The notes: generated by a model from the letters alone, not told the origin. A stretch of DNA of 61,643 bases from Fictibacillus halophilus (GCF_016401385.1 NZ_JAEACF010000004.1:1-61643); one strand, 5' to 3'; shown: positions 44,758-54,495, numbered from the stretch's first letter. Numbers and translations: made by a program.

Positions 44758-45462
44758 ATGAATCCTATAAAAGAAGGTTTCCGATTCTATACAAAAAATG
44801 TTGAATACCTGCTGTTACTGTCTATAACTATAGTACTACCATTATTAATTCTGCATTTTTATTTGATGAACTACATTTATCTAACAACATCTGCAATCTT
44901 TAACGATACCACATTTGCAGACCTAGTAAATGGATTCTTCACCTTACTGTTTCTTATTGTAGGACAACTTCCTTTTATAAAGTTCGTACAATCCGACTTA
45001 GAAGGGGAAGAAAAGAGAGTTAAAAGTGCTTACTTGTCATTTTTAAAGCACAGTTTTTCATTATACTTGTTCGGCATCGTTTACTGTGTTCTAGTACTTT
45101 TAGGTTTTACTCTTTTCATCATTCCAGGTTTAATTCTTATGGTGTTTTTATTCCTGACCCCATATATATCAGTGTTAGATGACAAGCCAGCACGAAAATC
45201 TTGGAAAAGTGCTATGAAGTTAGCTAAGAAAAACTTCTTTAAATTAGGTGGAATAATAGCTTTAGTAAGTATCGTTGAAATGATAATAGGATTAATCGCA
45301 TTGTATGGTGTTTCTTTAATCACAAATAACTTTGGGGCTGCAACGGTAAGTCAAATTCTTTTAAATGTAATTATGTTGCCGTTATTGGCGATTATGGTCA
45401 CATTTTGTGTTATTAAATGGAGAGACCATCTACCACCAGCAAATATCGTAGTGAAAAAATAA
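44758..45462 (+). CDS. Six-helix membrane protein, Tad-linked
   Basis: A 234-residue polytopic protein with about six helices and the motif IIPGLILMVFLFLTPYISVLDDKPARKSWKSAMKLAKKNF read in parts: the PGL...PY...D...ALK pattern is seen in DUF975/UPF0259-like membrane proteins. AAGGAGG precedes ATG 44758. A broken paralogue lies at 55677. Function unknown; possibly a membrane partner of the LRN or VWA proteins. Confidence 0.7.
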   Translation: MNPIKEGFRFYTKNVEYLLLLSITIVLPLLILHFYLMNYIYLTTSAIFNDTTFADLVNGFFTLLFLIVGQLPFIKFVQSDLEGEEKRVKSAYLSFLKHSFSLYLFGIVYCVLVLLGFTLFIIPGLILMVFLFLTPYISVLDDKPARKSWKSAMKLAKKNFFKLGGIIALVSIVEMIIGLIALYGVSLITNNFGAATVSQILLNVIMLPLLAIMVTFCVIKWRDHLPPANIVVKK

Positions 45463-45491
45463 TATAAATACATTTACGGAGTGGAAGAAAC

Positions 45492-45902
45492 ATGATCATA
45501 TCTTATTTAAAACAAAAAACAAACGAAAAAGGTTCGGCTAGTATTGAGTTTTTGGCAATGATTCCTTTTGTTTTTTTATTAATGGTCATGCTCTGGCAAT
45601 TTCTTATAGGTGCTTATGCTTTAATAACTGCTCAATCTGCTGCAAATGAAGCAGCCAAAGTTTATTCAACGACTGAAAACCAAGCTGAAGCTGCATCAGC
45701 TGCAAGTAAGATTGTGGATGCAACGGGTGATAGTATTAAACTTAATAATAGTAGAACCTTTATTTCATCAGGTTCAGATAAACAATTCACATCTTCTGTA
45801 GGGGTAGATTTGGAATTGGTATTTTTGCCTTCTGAGCTTTTTAGTGGAGGAACACCCACTATTCCAATCAATGTTGACGTTAGCAGCAGGGTGATAAAAT
45901 GA
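45492..45902 (+). CDS. tadE: TadE-like minor pseudopilin
   Basis: A 136-residue protein with basic start and EKG/SASIEFLAMIPFVFLLMVML: prepilin-type cleavage after Gly with Glu at mature +5, then one helix and a ~100-residue outer domain. That matches TadE pseudopilins. The stop overlaps the next ATG (ATGA). Confidence 0.88.
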   Translation: MIISYLKQKTNEKGSASIEFLAMIPFVFLLMVMLWQFLIGAYALITAQSAANEAAKVYSTTENQAEAASAASKIVDATGDSIKLNNSRTFISSGSDKQFTSSVGVDLELVFLPSELFSGGTPTIPINVDVSSRVIK

Positions 45903-46570
45903 GTAAGCAGTTTTCAAATGAAAAAGGTAATATTGCACTTCTGACCCTTGGTTTAATGAGCGTAATGATTATTATGTTTCTATTCCTCACCAATTTCGTA
46001 AAAGTTTTCTCGATAAAAGAACAAGCTTCAACCAATGCTCAGCAAGCTAGCTTGGCAGCTACTTCAATTGTTTACGAAGAAGTAGATGAGGCGATTGATG
46101 AATATGAAATGACGCTCATTGCAAACGGTAAGGAGATTCTTGAAGGAGAAAGTCTAAGTGAGAGAATTAACAAACGCCAGGAACAATATTCAGACCTTAA
46201 TCAAAATGAAGCACATATTAAGGCAGTAGATGAAGTGTTAAGTGAAGAGTTATCTGGAAATGGAATTGACACTAAAATCTTAAACGACATACTCATAGAG
46301 AATCTCACCAATAGTCAAACCATTGAAAGTCTGAAATATGAAGTAAGCGAAGTTATTTCTAGCAATAAAGGGACGGTAGCCAATTCCGAGATCGTTTTCA
46401 TGGATGATTCACAGATAACGGTTAAAACATCTTCGAAATATAAAGCACTCAAGTTTGATAGTTTTATTCCTGATGATCAAAGAGATATTAATCAAACTGG
46501 AACGGGTCCTGAAATTTCCTTTATCGAATATTTAGATGGTTGGTCTGACATTACAATTGAACTTAACTAG
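45899..46570 (+). CDS. TadG-like / Flp-assembly pseudopilin
   Basis: A 223-residue protein starting NEKGNIALLTLGLMSVMIIM, the N-terminal helix typical of TadE/TadG-type proteins, followed by a helical, acidic outer domain. Unlike many TadG it has no VWA domain; the VWA function may be supplied by the separate lipoproteins in this locus (inference). Overlaps tadE by four bases. Confidence 0.75.
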   Translation: MSKQFSNEKGNIALLTLGLMSVMIIMFLFLTNFVKVFSIKEQASTNAQQASLAATSIVYEEVDEAIDEYEMTLIANGKEILEGESLSERINKRQEQYSDLNQNEAHIKAVDEVLSEELSGNGIDTKILNDILIENLTNSQTIESLKYEVSEVISSNKGTVANSEIVFMDDSQITVKTSSKYKALKFDSFIPDDQRDINQTGTGPEISFIEYLDGWSDITIELN

Positions 46571-46581
46571 GGGGGAACAGT

Positions 46582-46785
46582 ATGTCAAAAAGTGAAAAGA
46601 AATGGCGGCGTATTTATATCGCCCTATATATCTTCGTATACGGAATTTATGTTCCTTATAATCTACTTATGTGGCTTGGTGGAGAAGAAGGGTTCCCGAT
46701 TGCTATGTTTCCAATAGCTATAGGTTTACCATTTATGAAGAAGAACCATATCAATAGCATACGAGAAAAAGAACAGAACGTTTAA
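46582..46785 (+). CDS. Small two-helix protein, Tad-linked family (copy 1)
   Basis: A 67-residue protein: MSKSEKKWRRI start, two hydrophobic segments, then PIAIGLPFMKKNHINSIREK. Good ribosome site (ggggggaac). Related: an intact copy at 50474 and three decayed pieces (48279, 54699, 55900). Always found next to VWA or LRN genes. Confidence 0.7.
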   Translation: MSKSEKKWRRIYIALYIFVYGIYVPYNLLMWLGGEEGFPIAMFPIAIGLPFMKKNHINSIREKEQNV

Positions 46786-46786
46786 A

Positions 46787-46820
46787 CAGAGGGATGAGAA
46801 AATTGTCATCTCTTTTTTTT
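46787..46820 (+). terminator. Terminator after the two-helix gene
   Basis: Hairpin agaggGATGA / TCATctct with loop, then eight T. It probably ends the main Tad transcript. Confidence 0.7.
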
Positions 46821-46900
46821 GGAATTCAATCGTAATTTTATTGTAATTCTGCATATTTTGTTTTTGTAATCTGCTCTATGGGAGGGATTTATAACTGCTT

Positions 46901-48277
46901 ATGTATAAGAAATTAAATATATTTCTAGTAATAACTCTATTCTCTATTCTAGTTGCCTGTAACAATCAAGAAGAAGCTGAACACCAACAGGATAGTTCAA
47001 AGAGTAACGAAGAAAAAAGCACAATCGATGAAAGAAATAAAGAAGAGGTAAATAAATTAAAAGATGTTCCAGAACCATCTAAAAGCTTAGATGAAGTTTT
47101 GAATTATCCAGTCGGAAGGTTTGCTGGACTTAATTTTAGAGCTTCAGATGAAGATAAAAAAAGGATACTTAAGACATTTAACGAGTTTCCGAAACTCACA
47201 GATAATACGAATGAAGAAGTATTGGATAAATATTGGGCAAACATGGTTGCTCTATACCATGAAGAATATCCAAGTCCAGATAAAGTTCTAGAGGATATTA
47301 AAGTACAATCTTTTGGGAATCCAGAACTAGAAGATGAAAGATATCATTTTAAAGAAAATTTGAATGTTGAAATTATTTTAGATGCAAGTGGAAGTATGGG
47401 TGGAAAAATAGGTAATAAAACCAAAATGGAGCTTGCAAAAGAATCAATAAAAGAATTTGCTTCTAACCTGCCTGAAGGTGCAAATGTTGCGCTACGCGTG
47501 TACGGGCATAAAGGAAGCGGAAGTGACGCAGACAAAGTACTTTCATGCGGTAGCTCTGAATTGGTTTATTCTATGCAAAAGTATAATAATGAGAGCTTTA
47601 GTGCATCACTATACAAGTTTCAGCCAGCAGGTTGGACTCCTATTGCTTTAGCGTTAAATGAATCAAAAAAAGACCTGAGTAAGTATGATAGTAAAACAAG
47701 TACCAACATTATATATCTTGTGAGTGATGGAATTGCAACTTGCGACGATGATCCTGTAGATGCAGGAAAATTACTTGCAGGCTCTAATATTCAGCCAATT
47801 GTAAACATTCTTGGTTTTGATATTGATCATGAAGGACAAAAACAGCTTATGCAAATTGCTGAAGCATCTAAAGGGACTTACTCCTCTGTTAACAATGGGG
47901 AACAATTAACTGAGCAACTTGATAAAGCAAAAAAAATGGCAGAGTCTTGGGAAGAATGGAAAGAAAGCGCGAACAGGGAAGCCAAGAGTCAGTATTTTGA
48001 TCAAGAATTTGAAATTCTCTCCTTCTCCAATGACTTTGCTGAAGCATATTTAAGAGAAAATAATAATTATCGATATACCATCAGACATTTAAGGGATGAG
48101 GGAGAAATTAGTAAAAAGAGTTGGAGATATTTAGATGATAAACGAATAGAACGTTTTGAAAGAATGAAGCAATATAGACGAGACAATAAAAAGCAGTTGG
48201 AGTCTATAAATGAAGACAACCTAAAAAATGTTCAAGAAGAATTAAAGGATATGGAAAATAAAAAGCCTAATTCTTAG
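46901..48277 (+). CDS. VWA-domain lipoprotein 2
   Basis: A 458-residue lipoprotein closely similar to VWA lipoprotein 1. Lipobox LVAC (Cys about 20). Shared segments are HFKENLNVEIILDASGSM (metal site near 159-163), LPEGANVALRVYGHKGSGSD, AGWTPIALALN (near 243) and VSDG (near 274). The C-terminus is helical and ends NKKPNS. gggaggg lies about 13 bases before ATG 46901, a long spacing. Confidence 0.88.
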   Translation: MYKKLNIFLVITLFSILVACNNQEEAEHQQDSSKSNEEKSTIDERNKEEVNKLKDVPEPSKSLDEVLNYPVGRFAGLNFRASDEDKKRILKTFNEFPKLTDNTNEEVLDKYWANMVALYHEEYPSPDKVLEDIKVQSFGNPELEDERYHFKENLNVEIILDASGSMGGKIGNKTKMELAKESIKEFASNLPEGANVALRVYGHKGSGSDADKVLSCGSSELVYSMQKYNNESFSASLYKFQPAGWTPIALALNESKKDLSKYDSKTSTNIIYLVSDGIATCDDDPVDAGKLLAGSNIQPIVNILGFDIDHEGQKQLMQIAEASKGTYSSVNNGEQLTEQLDKAKKMAESWEEWKESANREAKSQYFDQEFEILSFSNDFAEAYLRENNNYRYTIRHLRDEGEISKKSWRYLDDKRIERFERMKQYRRDNKKQLESINEDNLKNVQEELKDMENKKPNS

Positions 48278-48278
48278 G

Positions 48279-48386
48279 GATTCCCTTTTTACCTTGTTAG
48301 GAATTGCTTTAGGTCTGCCTATGATGAAGAAAAATCATATACACATCATTCGTGAAAAGGAGCAAAATAAAAAACCTAATAGTTAA
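48279..48386 (+). pseudogene. 3' remnant of a small two-helix gene
   Basis: In frame, 48279-48386 reads SLFTLLGIALGLPMMKKNHI then IIREKEQNKKPNS-stop, clearly the second half of the 46582-type protein. The start and first helix are gone. Its last codons (NKKPNS) repeat the last codons of the VWA gene just upstream, so one end was probably copied or shifted during duplication. Confidence 0.75.
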
Positions 48387-48418
48387 TTCTAGGAAATATG
48401 ATCTTTTAAGGAGAGGAA

Positions 48419-49249
48419 ATGACAACAGATAATAACGTGAAAAAACACAAAAAATTTCTAGAAACAATCGATAAGACGAATTATTTAATTGCTTATAAAG
48501 ATAAATATTATAGTGTGATAGGTTATTTTAAATTTGGACAAACAAAAGGGTACTTAATTTTAAATAAAGATGGAAGTGTATGTGCAAGACAACAATCAAT
48601 ACAGCCTTTTAAAATGTTTATGGTATTTAATTCGTATATGCTTAGTTTTTCTACTGTTGGATTAGAAGAGATAAATAAACCTACAGGGGCATTTCAAGAC
48701 ACCATAAATCTATTGCAGAATTCTTTAACCATAAACCAAAGAATTAAAGATAAGGTAACACATGTTATTTCTGTATTAGAGAAATTGGATAAAGGGTTTA
48801 ATAGATTAAGAGAAATTTACGAAGAGGTTAAACGAGTATTTAATAATGAAGTTAAGGCAAGGAGCATTTTAGATGAAGAAATTGTAAATCGAATTTCTGA
48901 CTTAATGACGGAATTCACTGAAAGACAATATGAACACCTCTATCTGCAAATTGGATTAAAAGAAACATACGCATCAATTCTCAATGAGATAAGCAATAAG
49001 GATAGTAAAGATAACCAGGAAAAAAAACAGATCAAGGAAATGCAAAAATTGTTAAGGTACTTGGTTGAAGATGAATACCAGAACAATTTAAAGAATAGTT
49101 TAATTGATTTTGAGACAAATATTCATGGGAAACAAGTGTCTTTTTTTACAGAAAATCATGAACAATGGAAAGAGAAGCTTAATTCAAATAGTCATGAAAA
49201 GATGGAGAACGACTTTAATAATGACATCCTCAACATGCTAAGGAATTAA
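48419..49249 (+). CDS. LRN-family protein 2 (type A)
   Basis: A 276-residue soluble protein. The N-terminal module (about 15-75) has YLIAYKDKYYSVIGYFKFGQ, TKGYLILNKDGSVCARQ and PFKMFMVFNSYM; this beta-strand pattern with a GYL-L--DG-V core recalls PepSY-like domains (inference). A central EFTERQYEHLYLQIGLKE and a coiled-coil region follow, and it ends DILNMLRN. AAGGAGAGG precedes ATG 48419. No signal peptide. Confidence 0.75.
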   Translation: MTTDNNVKKHKKFLETIDKTNYLIAYKDKYYSVIGYFKFGQTKGYLILNKDGSVCARQQSIQPFKMFMVFNSYMLSFSTVGLEEINKPTGAFQDTINLLQNSLTINQRIKDKVTHVISVLEKLDKGFNRLREIYEEVKRVFNNEVKARSILDEEIVNRISDLMTEFTERQYEHLYLQIGLKETYASILNEISNKDSKDNQEKKQIKEMQKLLRYLVEDEYQNNLKNSLIDFETNIHGKQVSFFTENHEQWKEKLNSNSHEKMENDFNNDILNMLRN

Positions 49250-49290
49250 TTTGCAGGTCTAATGTATTTTAGACTAAACAAGGAGAACTT

Positions 49291-49519
49291 ATGTTTTTAA
49301 AAAGTAATACAAAAAAGCACAAGAAAACATTTGAAACCACCGACCTTGTAGAATATTCAATTATTTATGAAGAGTAAAGGTACAGAGCAGTTGCTAACTA
49401 CAGATTTGGTGTTGCTAAGTGTTCTCTTGTAATGTTTGCTCTCGGAAAAAGCAAAGGGTCTATTTAGAATGTTAATTGAAGTAAATTCATATAGACATTA
49501 TAAACAAGTGTGTAAGTCA
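49291..49519 (+). pseudogene. Decayed type A LRN gene (5' part)
   Basis: AGGAG and ATG 49291 are kept. Translation KKHKKTFETTDLVEYSIIYE meets a stop, then RYRAVANYRFGVAKCSLVMF and, in another frame, RMLIEVNSYRHYKQ. These line up with the N-terminal module of type A members (KKFLE..., YxVxxYxxLG, PFKMFIxxNSY). The 3' two-thirds is missing; the next intact copy begins at 49539. Confidence 0.75.
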
Positions 49520-49538
49520 ATTTTTTACGAGGTAAACT

Positions 49539-50360
49539 ATGAATCTCTTTGAGACTATAAATAAATATAAAAAATACTTTGAAGCTGTGAATCTGTTTGA
49601 TTTCGTTGTTAATGTTAAGAGTACTCTATTTAGAGTGGCATACTATAAGCTCGGATTCATTAAGGGTTATCTTGTTTTATACGAAAATGGAACAGTATGT
49701 CCTAGAGATAAAGCATTAGACCCTTTTAAAATGGTTATTCAACTAAATTCTTTTATGCATGGATTTTATACCCATGGTCTTGCAGAAACCCAAAAACCTA
49801 CTTACGCCTTTCAGGAAACAATTGAGTTGGGTGAAGACGTTAAGCCTCTAATCTGCGATTATAAAGAGGAACTTGAATCAATTATTTCTGATATCAATCA
49901 ATTGGAACAAGGATTTAAAAGGTTAAAACAGATATACTCCGATGCAGATGAGACATACAAAGAGATTATGAGTTCTAAGGAATTAAATCAAGAAAAACTT
50001 AATAAAATTGTGAAATATACAAATGAATTTTCAATTCTTCAATATCAACATTTGCAAACACAACTTGCATTTAAAAAACCTCTTCTATTAGTGATAACTG
50101 AGTTAAGAAACAATAAACGGCAAACTGCAAACATAGACAAAAGAACATATAAAAAAGCACTAGATATTTTCAAACACCTTAGTTCTGAAGGGTTTCAAAC
50201 TAGAATAAAAAAGAGTTTAAAAGACTTTGAAACAAATTCAGAGGGATTCGCTACCGATTTTTATTCTATGCCTAATTGGGAACAGAAATTGATTATTAAC
50301 AGTGAAAACAATAATAGAAAGATATTTAATGAAAAACTGCTTGCCAAGTTACGAAACTAG
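49539..50360 (+). CDS. LRN-family protein 3 (type A)
   Basis: A 273-residue soluble protein: DFVVNVKSTLFRVAYYKLGF, IKGYLVLYENGTVCPRDKAL, PFKMVIQLNSFMHGFYTHGL in the N-terminal module; GFKRLKQIYSDADETYKEIM and NEFSILQYQHLQTQL in the helical part; SMPNWEQKLI near the end and final LLAKLRN. A dead close relative of its 5' part lies at 58020. Followed by a terminator. Confidence 0.75.
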   Translation: MNLFETINKYKKYFEAVNLFDFVVNVKSTLFRVAYYKLGFIKGYLVLYENGTVCPRDKALDPFKMVIQLNSFMHGFYTHGLAETQKPTYAFQETIELGEDVKPLICDYKEELESIISDINQLEQGFKRLKQIYSDADETYKEIMSSKELNQEKLNKIVKYTNEFSILQYQHLQTQLAFKKPLLLVITELRNNKRQTANIDKRTYKKALDIFKHLSSEGFQTRIKKSLKDFETNSEGFATDFYSMPNWEQKLIINSENNNRKIFNEKLLAKLRN

Positions 50361-50411
50361 AAACTATTTCAAAATAAATTCGTACTAATTATTGACCTAT
50401 AGGATTTGCAT

Positions 50412-50443
50412 AAGAGATGGAGATCCCATCTCTTTTCTTTTTA
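50412..50443 (+). terminator. Terminator after LRN protein 3
   Basis: Perfect stem aagagatgg / ccatctctt, tiny loop, T-rich tract. Confidence 0.85.
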
Positions 50444-50473
50444 AAAACAAATTTATAAATAGGAGTGTGAAAA

Positions 50474-50689
50474 GTGATCAGCAAAGTAGATAGATGGAAA
50501 AAGAACTATCTGTATCTCTTTATTGTATTTTATGGCGCAATAGGACCGATTTCCTTTTACCTTTTTAAACAAGGTTATACATCCCTTTTTTATGGTTTGG
50601 TACCCATTGCTGTCGCGCTTCCGAGTGTTAGAAGAAACCATTTGGGACTCCTTGAAAGAAAAGAAGAAAGTATGAAACGTATTAGGTGA
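50474..50689 (+). CDS. Small two-helix protein, Tad-linked family (copy 2)
   Basis: A 71-residue protein: KVDRWKKNYLYLFIVFYGAI, second helix GLVPIAVALPSVRRNHLGLL, basic tail. AGGAGTG lies about nine bases before GTG/ATG 50474. Same layout as the 46582 protein (basic start, two helices, P-A-LP---K/RNH motif). It directly precedes the transglutaminase lipoprotein gene (25 bp). Confidence 0.7.
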   Translation: MISKVDRWKKNYLYLFIVFYGAIGPISFYLFKQGYTSLFYGLVPIAVALPSVRRNHLGLLERKEESMKRIR

Positions 50690-50714
50690 AATATTTAACA
50701 AAGGAGTACAACAA

Positions 50715-52388
50715 ATGAAAAACAAACTAACCAATTCTCTTCTGCTTCTCATGGTTTTGACACTAACCGCCTGTACATCAGACCAAAAACCTTCAGTCCA
50801 ACCTAAACAAGAAGAGAAAAAAGACAAGTACACGACACTTGCTGAGGAAGCGAACAAAGAGGACACATTAGAGAAGCTAGAACTACTTCCGTATGCAGAA
50901 AAAGTGGAAGCGACGTTATCCAGCCCTAAGTACAAAGAGTTTACGGCAAACTCAACGGTAACGATTAAAGGTAAGGCAAAAAAGTACAACAGTTTCAAGT
51001 CAGACCATGTATGGATCAAAGTGAGAAGTGATGAAGAGGGGCCGAACGGTCAGGACTTCAGCTATTACGCTCCTATAAAGGAAGGCAAGTTTGAACAAAA
51101 GATCCAGCTATTTAATGGGAAGGGATATTATTCTGTCAAAGTGAGTGTGCCGAGCGATACGGCTGAAGATTACTATTACGATATTGCCTCATTTGATGTA
51201 GAAAACGTAAACCCTGAAATTAAGAGAGATATTGCTTATACGAAGAACGCTTTTCAATATGATTTAAAGTTAAAAAATTCCATAAATGGGTATATGGAAA
51301 GAGATGGTTCTTTCGAGCTGACGGGTGAGGTTGCTGATTCAAGTGTGGAGCAGCTTATGGTTGAGTTAAAAAAAGAAAGTGAATCTACCAAAATTATGGT
51401 CCCAGTTGAAAATGGGAAATTCACGCAAAAAATCCCTCTTTATTTTGGCGCGGGTGTTCATGAGGTACAAATTATGACGCCAAAAGAAGGATCGACCGAC
51501 TTTTTTTCGGATGCGGCTCACTTATATGTAAAGAATTTATCTAATGAATCCTTTGAACCTGTAAAATACTCCTCTGCTTATGAGGAAAAAGGCTTTAAGC
51601 TTGAGACGCCAGAAGTAGGCGGTGAAAAAACGGATCTGACTTACACAATTAAAGGAAGTATTGATCCAAAAGGTGAGGATGCGAACAAGACGAATGTCAT
51701 TTTCGTTCAGACAGAGAAAGACGATCTAAAAGCGATGTACGCGATCCCGGTTAAGAACAATAAATTTGAGGGAGAGTTTTTCCTACGTTTTGGACCTGGG
51801 AAGTACGATGTGTCCATAATGGCACCAGAATTTCAAAAAACTAATGGATACATGCAGTACTTTGTTGGTGTAGCAAATTTCACAGTTGAGAATACAAACA
51901 CGAGTGATCAACGATTTACCTTACCATCTAGAGGTATTCAGTCGGATGCTCCTGAGATTAAGAAATTAGCAGCGCAACTAACAAAAAATAAAAAGACCGA
52001 TAAAGAAAAAGCACTAGCAGTATACGAGTATGTCGCAAAAAACGTGAGCTATGACGTAGACAAGTTAAACAATAGAACGTTTGAGTTTGACGACAGTGCA
52101 TTAAAAACGTTGGACGAGAAAGAAGGCGTTTGTCAGGACTTTGCGTATTTAGCGATTGCTCTTTTACGTGCAAGTGGTATGGAAGCGCAAATGGTAACAG
52201 GATTTGCAGGGCAGAATCATGCGTGGGTGGAGACGAAGGTGAACGGACGCTGGTTAACGATGGACCCAACATGGGGATCAGGTTACCTGCAGAACAACAA
52301 GTTCATTCCAAAGTTTACGATGGAATACTTTGATCCGAAGCCAGCGGAGTTTCAGAAAACACATACGAAAAAAGAGGTGGAGTATTAA
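50715..52388 (+). CDS. Lipoprotein with transglutaminase-like domain
   Basis: A 557-residue exported lipoprotein: lipobox LTAC (Cys about 21), then three related beta-sandwich-like segments (about 60-165, 175-275, 290-395), each ending with a VxNxN-type or NLS-type joint. The C-terminal transglutaminase core has Cys473 in EGVCQDFAYL, His502 in NHAWVETK and Asp517 in MDPTWG, a complete triad. It could cross-link or trim surface proteins, possibly pilus components. A fragment of this gene is duplicated at 56016 and its 3' end at 53249. Confidence 0.88.
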   Translation: MKNKLTNSLLLLMVLTLTACTSDQKPSVQPKQEEKKDKYTTLAEEANKEDTLEKLELLPYAEKVEATLSSPKYKEFTANSTVTIKGKAKKYNSFKSDHVWIKVRSDEEGPNGQDFSYYAPIKEGKFEQKIQLFNGKGYYSVKVSVPSDTAEDYYYDIASFDVENVNPEIKRDIAYTKNAFQYDLKLKNSINGYMERDGSFELTGEVADSSVEQLMVELKKESESTKIMVPVENGKFTQKIPLYFGAGVHEVQIMTPKEGSTDFFSDAAHLYVKNLSNESFEPVKYSSAYEEKGFKLETPEVGGEKTDLTYTIKGSIDPKGEDANKTNVIFVQTEKDDLKAMYAIPVKNNKFEGEFFLRFGPGKYDVSIMAPEFQKTNGYMQYFVGVANFTVENTNTSDQRFTLPSRGIQSDAPEIKKLAAQLTKNKKTDKEKALAVYEYVAKNVSYDVDKLNNRTFEFDDSALKTLDEKEGVCQDFAYLAIALLRASGMEAQMVTGFAGQNHAWVETKVNGRWLTMDPTWGSGYLQNNKFIPKFTMEYFDPKPAEFQKTHTKKEVEY

Positions 52389-52393
52389 AATCA

Positions 52394-53197
52394 ATGATAA
52401 CCGTTAAAAGTTTGCCGGAGCACATTAAAGAAGTAGCTCGAAGACATCAAAAAAATGATAGACGGTTCCACGTATTCCCCTCAATCTTTGATATAGATGA
52501 AAAGAAATTTTATTTAATAATGTACGAACCTACGAAACATCAGATCGTGATTAGCTTAGATGGTAGTGTTATGTCCAGAGAAAAAATAAAGATCCCTTTT
52601 TTGTACGCTCTAGCTTATAACGCTTCTATAGAGAATATTTCAAATATAGGTGGTGCTTGGGTAAAGAATATTCCTATTCCAAGATACGAGAAGCTCATTA
52701 ACATCTTAAATAGATTGCAATCTATTATTTCTAATAAGGCGTCACCACCTATACTAGACAAAATAGAAATTTTAAAAAACATGTCTAACGTTCTTCTTGA
52801 AGAGCAAAAAAATATCAATTCTTGTGTAATAAAAGGATTGGAACTGACTATGAAAACGAATGACCTTGAACTTGTAACCATTGAAGATTACAAACAAATG
52901 CGAATGTACGTTCATAGCATGGTTCAATCCGCCTTTAAACAAAATGAAATACAGTTGAAAACAGAACAAGCAAGAGCTGAAGTGTTTAATTATGTAATGG
53001 TAAATATTTTTTCTTACGGATTTAAATTATTGCCGATTTTATTTCATTTGTATTTCTATAAAAAGAATATGAAAACAAGTGAAACGTATGGGTCAAATGA
53101 ATTGGATGAAATTAAAAAGACTATTTCAGAAGATGTGAATGTTGAGGAAGATCTCGAAGCATTATCCATTGTTAAACAGTTAAGAAATCCATTTTAG
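52394..53197 (+). CDS. LRN-family protein 4 (type B)
   Basis: A 267-residue soluble protein, first of a second subtype. N-terminus SLPEHIKEVARRHQKNDRRF then HVFPSIFDIDEKKFYLIMYE and IVISLDGSVMSREKI. The middle has LELTMKTNDLELVTIEDYKQMR, followed by MVQSAFKQNEIQL, FSYGFKLLPILFH and KNMKTSETYGS. Ends VKQLRNPF. It starts 5 bp after the transglutaminase lipoprotein stop, so the two are co-transcribed. Confidence 0.75.
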   Translation: MITVKSLPEHIKEVARRHQKNDRRFHVFPSIFDIDEKKFYLIMYEPTKHQIVISLDGSVMSREKIKIPFLYALAYNASIENISNIGGAWVKNIPIPRYEKLINILNRLQSIISNKASPPILDKIEILKNMSNVLLEEQKNINSCVIKGLELTMKTNDLELVTIEDYKQMRMYVHSMVQSAFKQNEIQLKTEQARAEVFNYVMVNIFSYGFKLLPILFHLYFYKKNMKTSETYGSNELDEIKKTISEDVNVEEDLEALSIVKQLRNPF

Positions 53198-53248
53198 ACT
53201 GGGGCTTCTTAATATTCCTAGCTAAATTAATATTAATAAAAGTAGAGT

Positions 53249-53283
53249 ACCGAAAACATATACGAAAAAGGAGGTGGAATTTT
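53249..53283 (+). repeat. Duplicated 3' end of the transglutaminase lipoprotein gene
   Basis: The segment reads KTYTKKEVEF-stop, matching the last codons of the gene ending at 52388 (KTHTKKEVEY-stop). The bases after it also match those before type B protein 4. It marks the left edge of a tandem duplication that carried a type B gene together with the tail of its upstream neighbour. Confidence 0.75.
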
Positions 53284-53291
53284 AAGAATTA

Positions 53292-53999
53292 ATGATAACA
53301 ATTAAGAGTTTGCCGGACCATATATTAAATATTGCCAAAGGATTTCAGGAGAATAATAAACAAATTCATGTTTTTCCTTCCTTACTAGATATTGAAGGCG
53401 ATAGATACTTTTATTTTAAATTCTCACCTAAACGAGGACAGTTATTAGTAAGAGAAGATGGAGCGGTTTTAACTATTAATCAAGTAAAAAAAGCTTTTGT
53501 ATACGGATTGGTTTATAACACTTCATTTGAAAACATTACTAAATTTGGACTTGAATGGGTTGAAAGTGGTACTTTACAACGCTATCAAAAGCTATGCCGA
53601 ATTTTAACGAAACTTTCTTCAACTATTCATCAACAAGCACCACAAGAGGTTATTAAGAGCCTTACCAATTTCAAAGAATGTGCAGATGAGATTATTAAAG
53701 AACAGAAAAATATAGAGTTTGTAGTAGGAAAAAGTTTTGAGTTGGCTTTAAAAACGAATGATTTAGAACTTGTCACAATGGATGACTGTATACAAATGCG
53801 TAAATACAATGAAAGTATGGTTAGGTCTGCTTTTAGACAGAATGAAGTGCAGTTAGAAACAGAAGAAGATAGAGCTCGGGTGTTTAAATATATTTGGAAT
53901 AAAAAGTTTTCTTACAATCTAAAATTAATACCTACCCTTTTTCTACTGTTTCCATATAAAAACCACATGAGAACAAGTCAAACCTTTTGTACAATCTAA
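53292..53999 (+). pseudogene. LRN-family protein 5 (type B), 3' truncated
   Basis: 235 codons remain. It matches type B through PSLLDIEGDRYFYFKFSPKR, the middle LALKTNDLELVTMDDCIQMR and MVRSAFRQNEVQL, up to KNHMRTSQTF. It then ends at TAA after CTI and lacks the ~30-residue end with the LRN motif. The sequence after the stop is the 3' half of a type A gene, so a deletion or recombination fused the two. Confidence 0.7.
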
Positions 54000-54009
54000 C
54001 TCAATTCAC

Positions 54010-54495
54010 GTGAATAATGCTGTTTCAAAAATTACAAATCTAGATAATGGATTTTTAACATTTAAAACATTACATGATGATGCACTAAAATTATATGATG
54101 AAGTGATTAAACTAGGAGTGTTAGAGAAATCAAGTGTAGATAAAGTAGACTTTCTAATGAATGAGTTTTCTATTCAGCAATATAAGAATCTATACTTACA
54201 ACTTAGCATGAAAGAAGATTTTACTACATTAACTCAAGAATTAAAAAACTATAACAGTAGTGGGAAAGATAAAAAGAATATAAAAAAAGCATTAGACACC
54301 TTCAGTTTTTTAAGTGGAAAAAAATATATAGATGGTATCTATGAAAACTTAAAACAGTTTGAGGTAGATGAACAAGGAAATAAGATGGTGTTTTATGACC
54401 AATCCAACAATTGGGAAGCTAAGTTTATTGAGAACTCGAACAAGAGAAGCGATAAAGACTTTGAAATTGAAGCTTTGTCTATGTTAAGAAACTAA
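54010..54495 (+). pseudogene. 3' half of a type A LRN gene
   Basis: 161 codons beginning mid-protein (NNAVSKITNLDNGFLTFKTL), without the N-terminal module or a ribosome site. It contains NEFSIQQYKNLYLQLSMKED, then KKNIKKALDTFSFLSGKKYI and NWEAKFIENS, and ends LSMLRN. A GTG at 54010 could in theory start it. It is joined 10 bp after the truncated type B gene. Confidence 0.7.
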
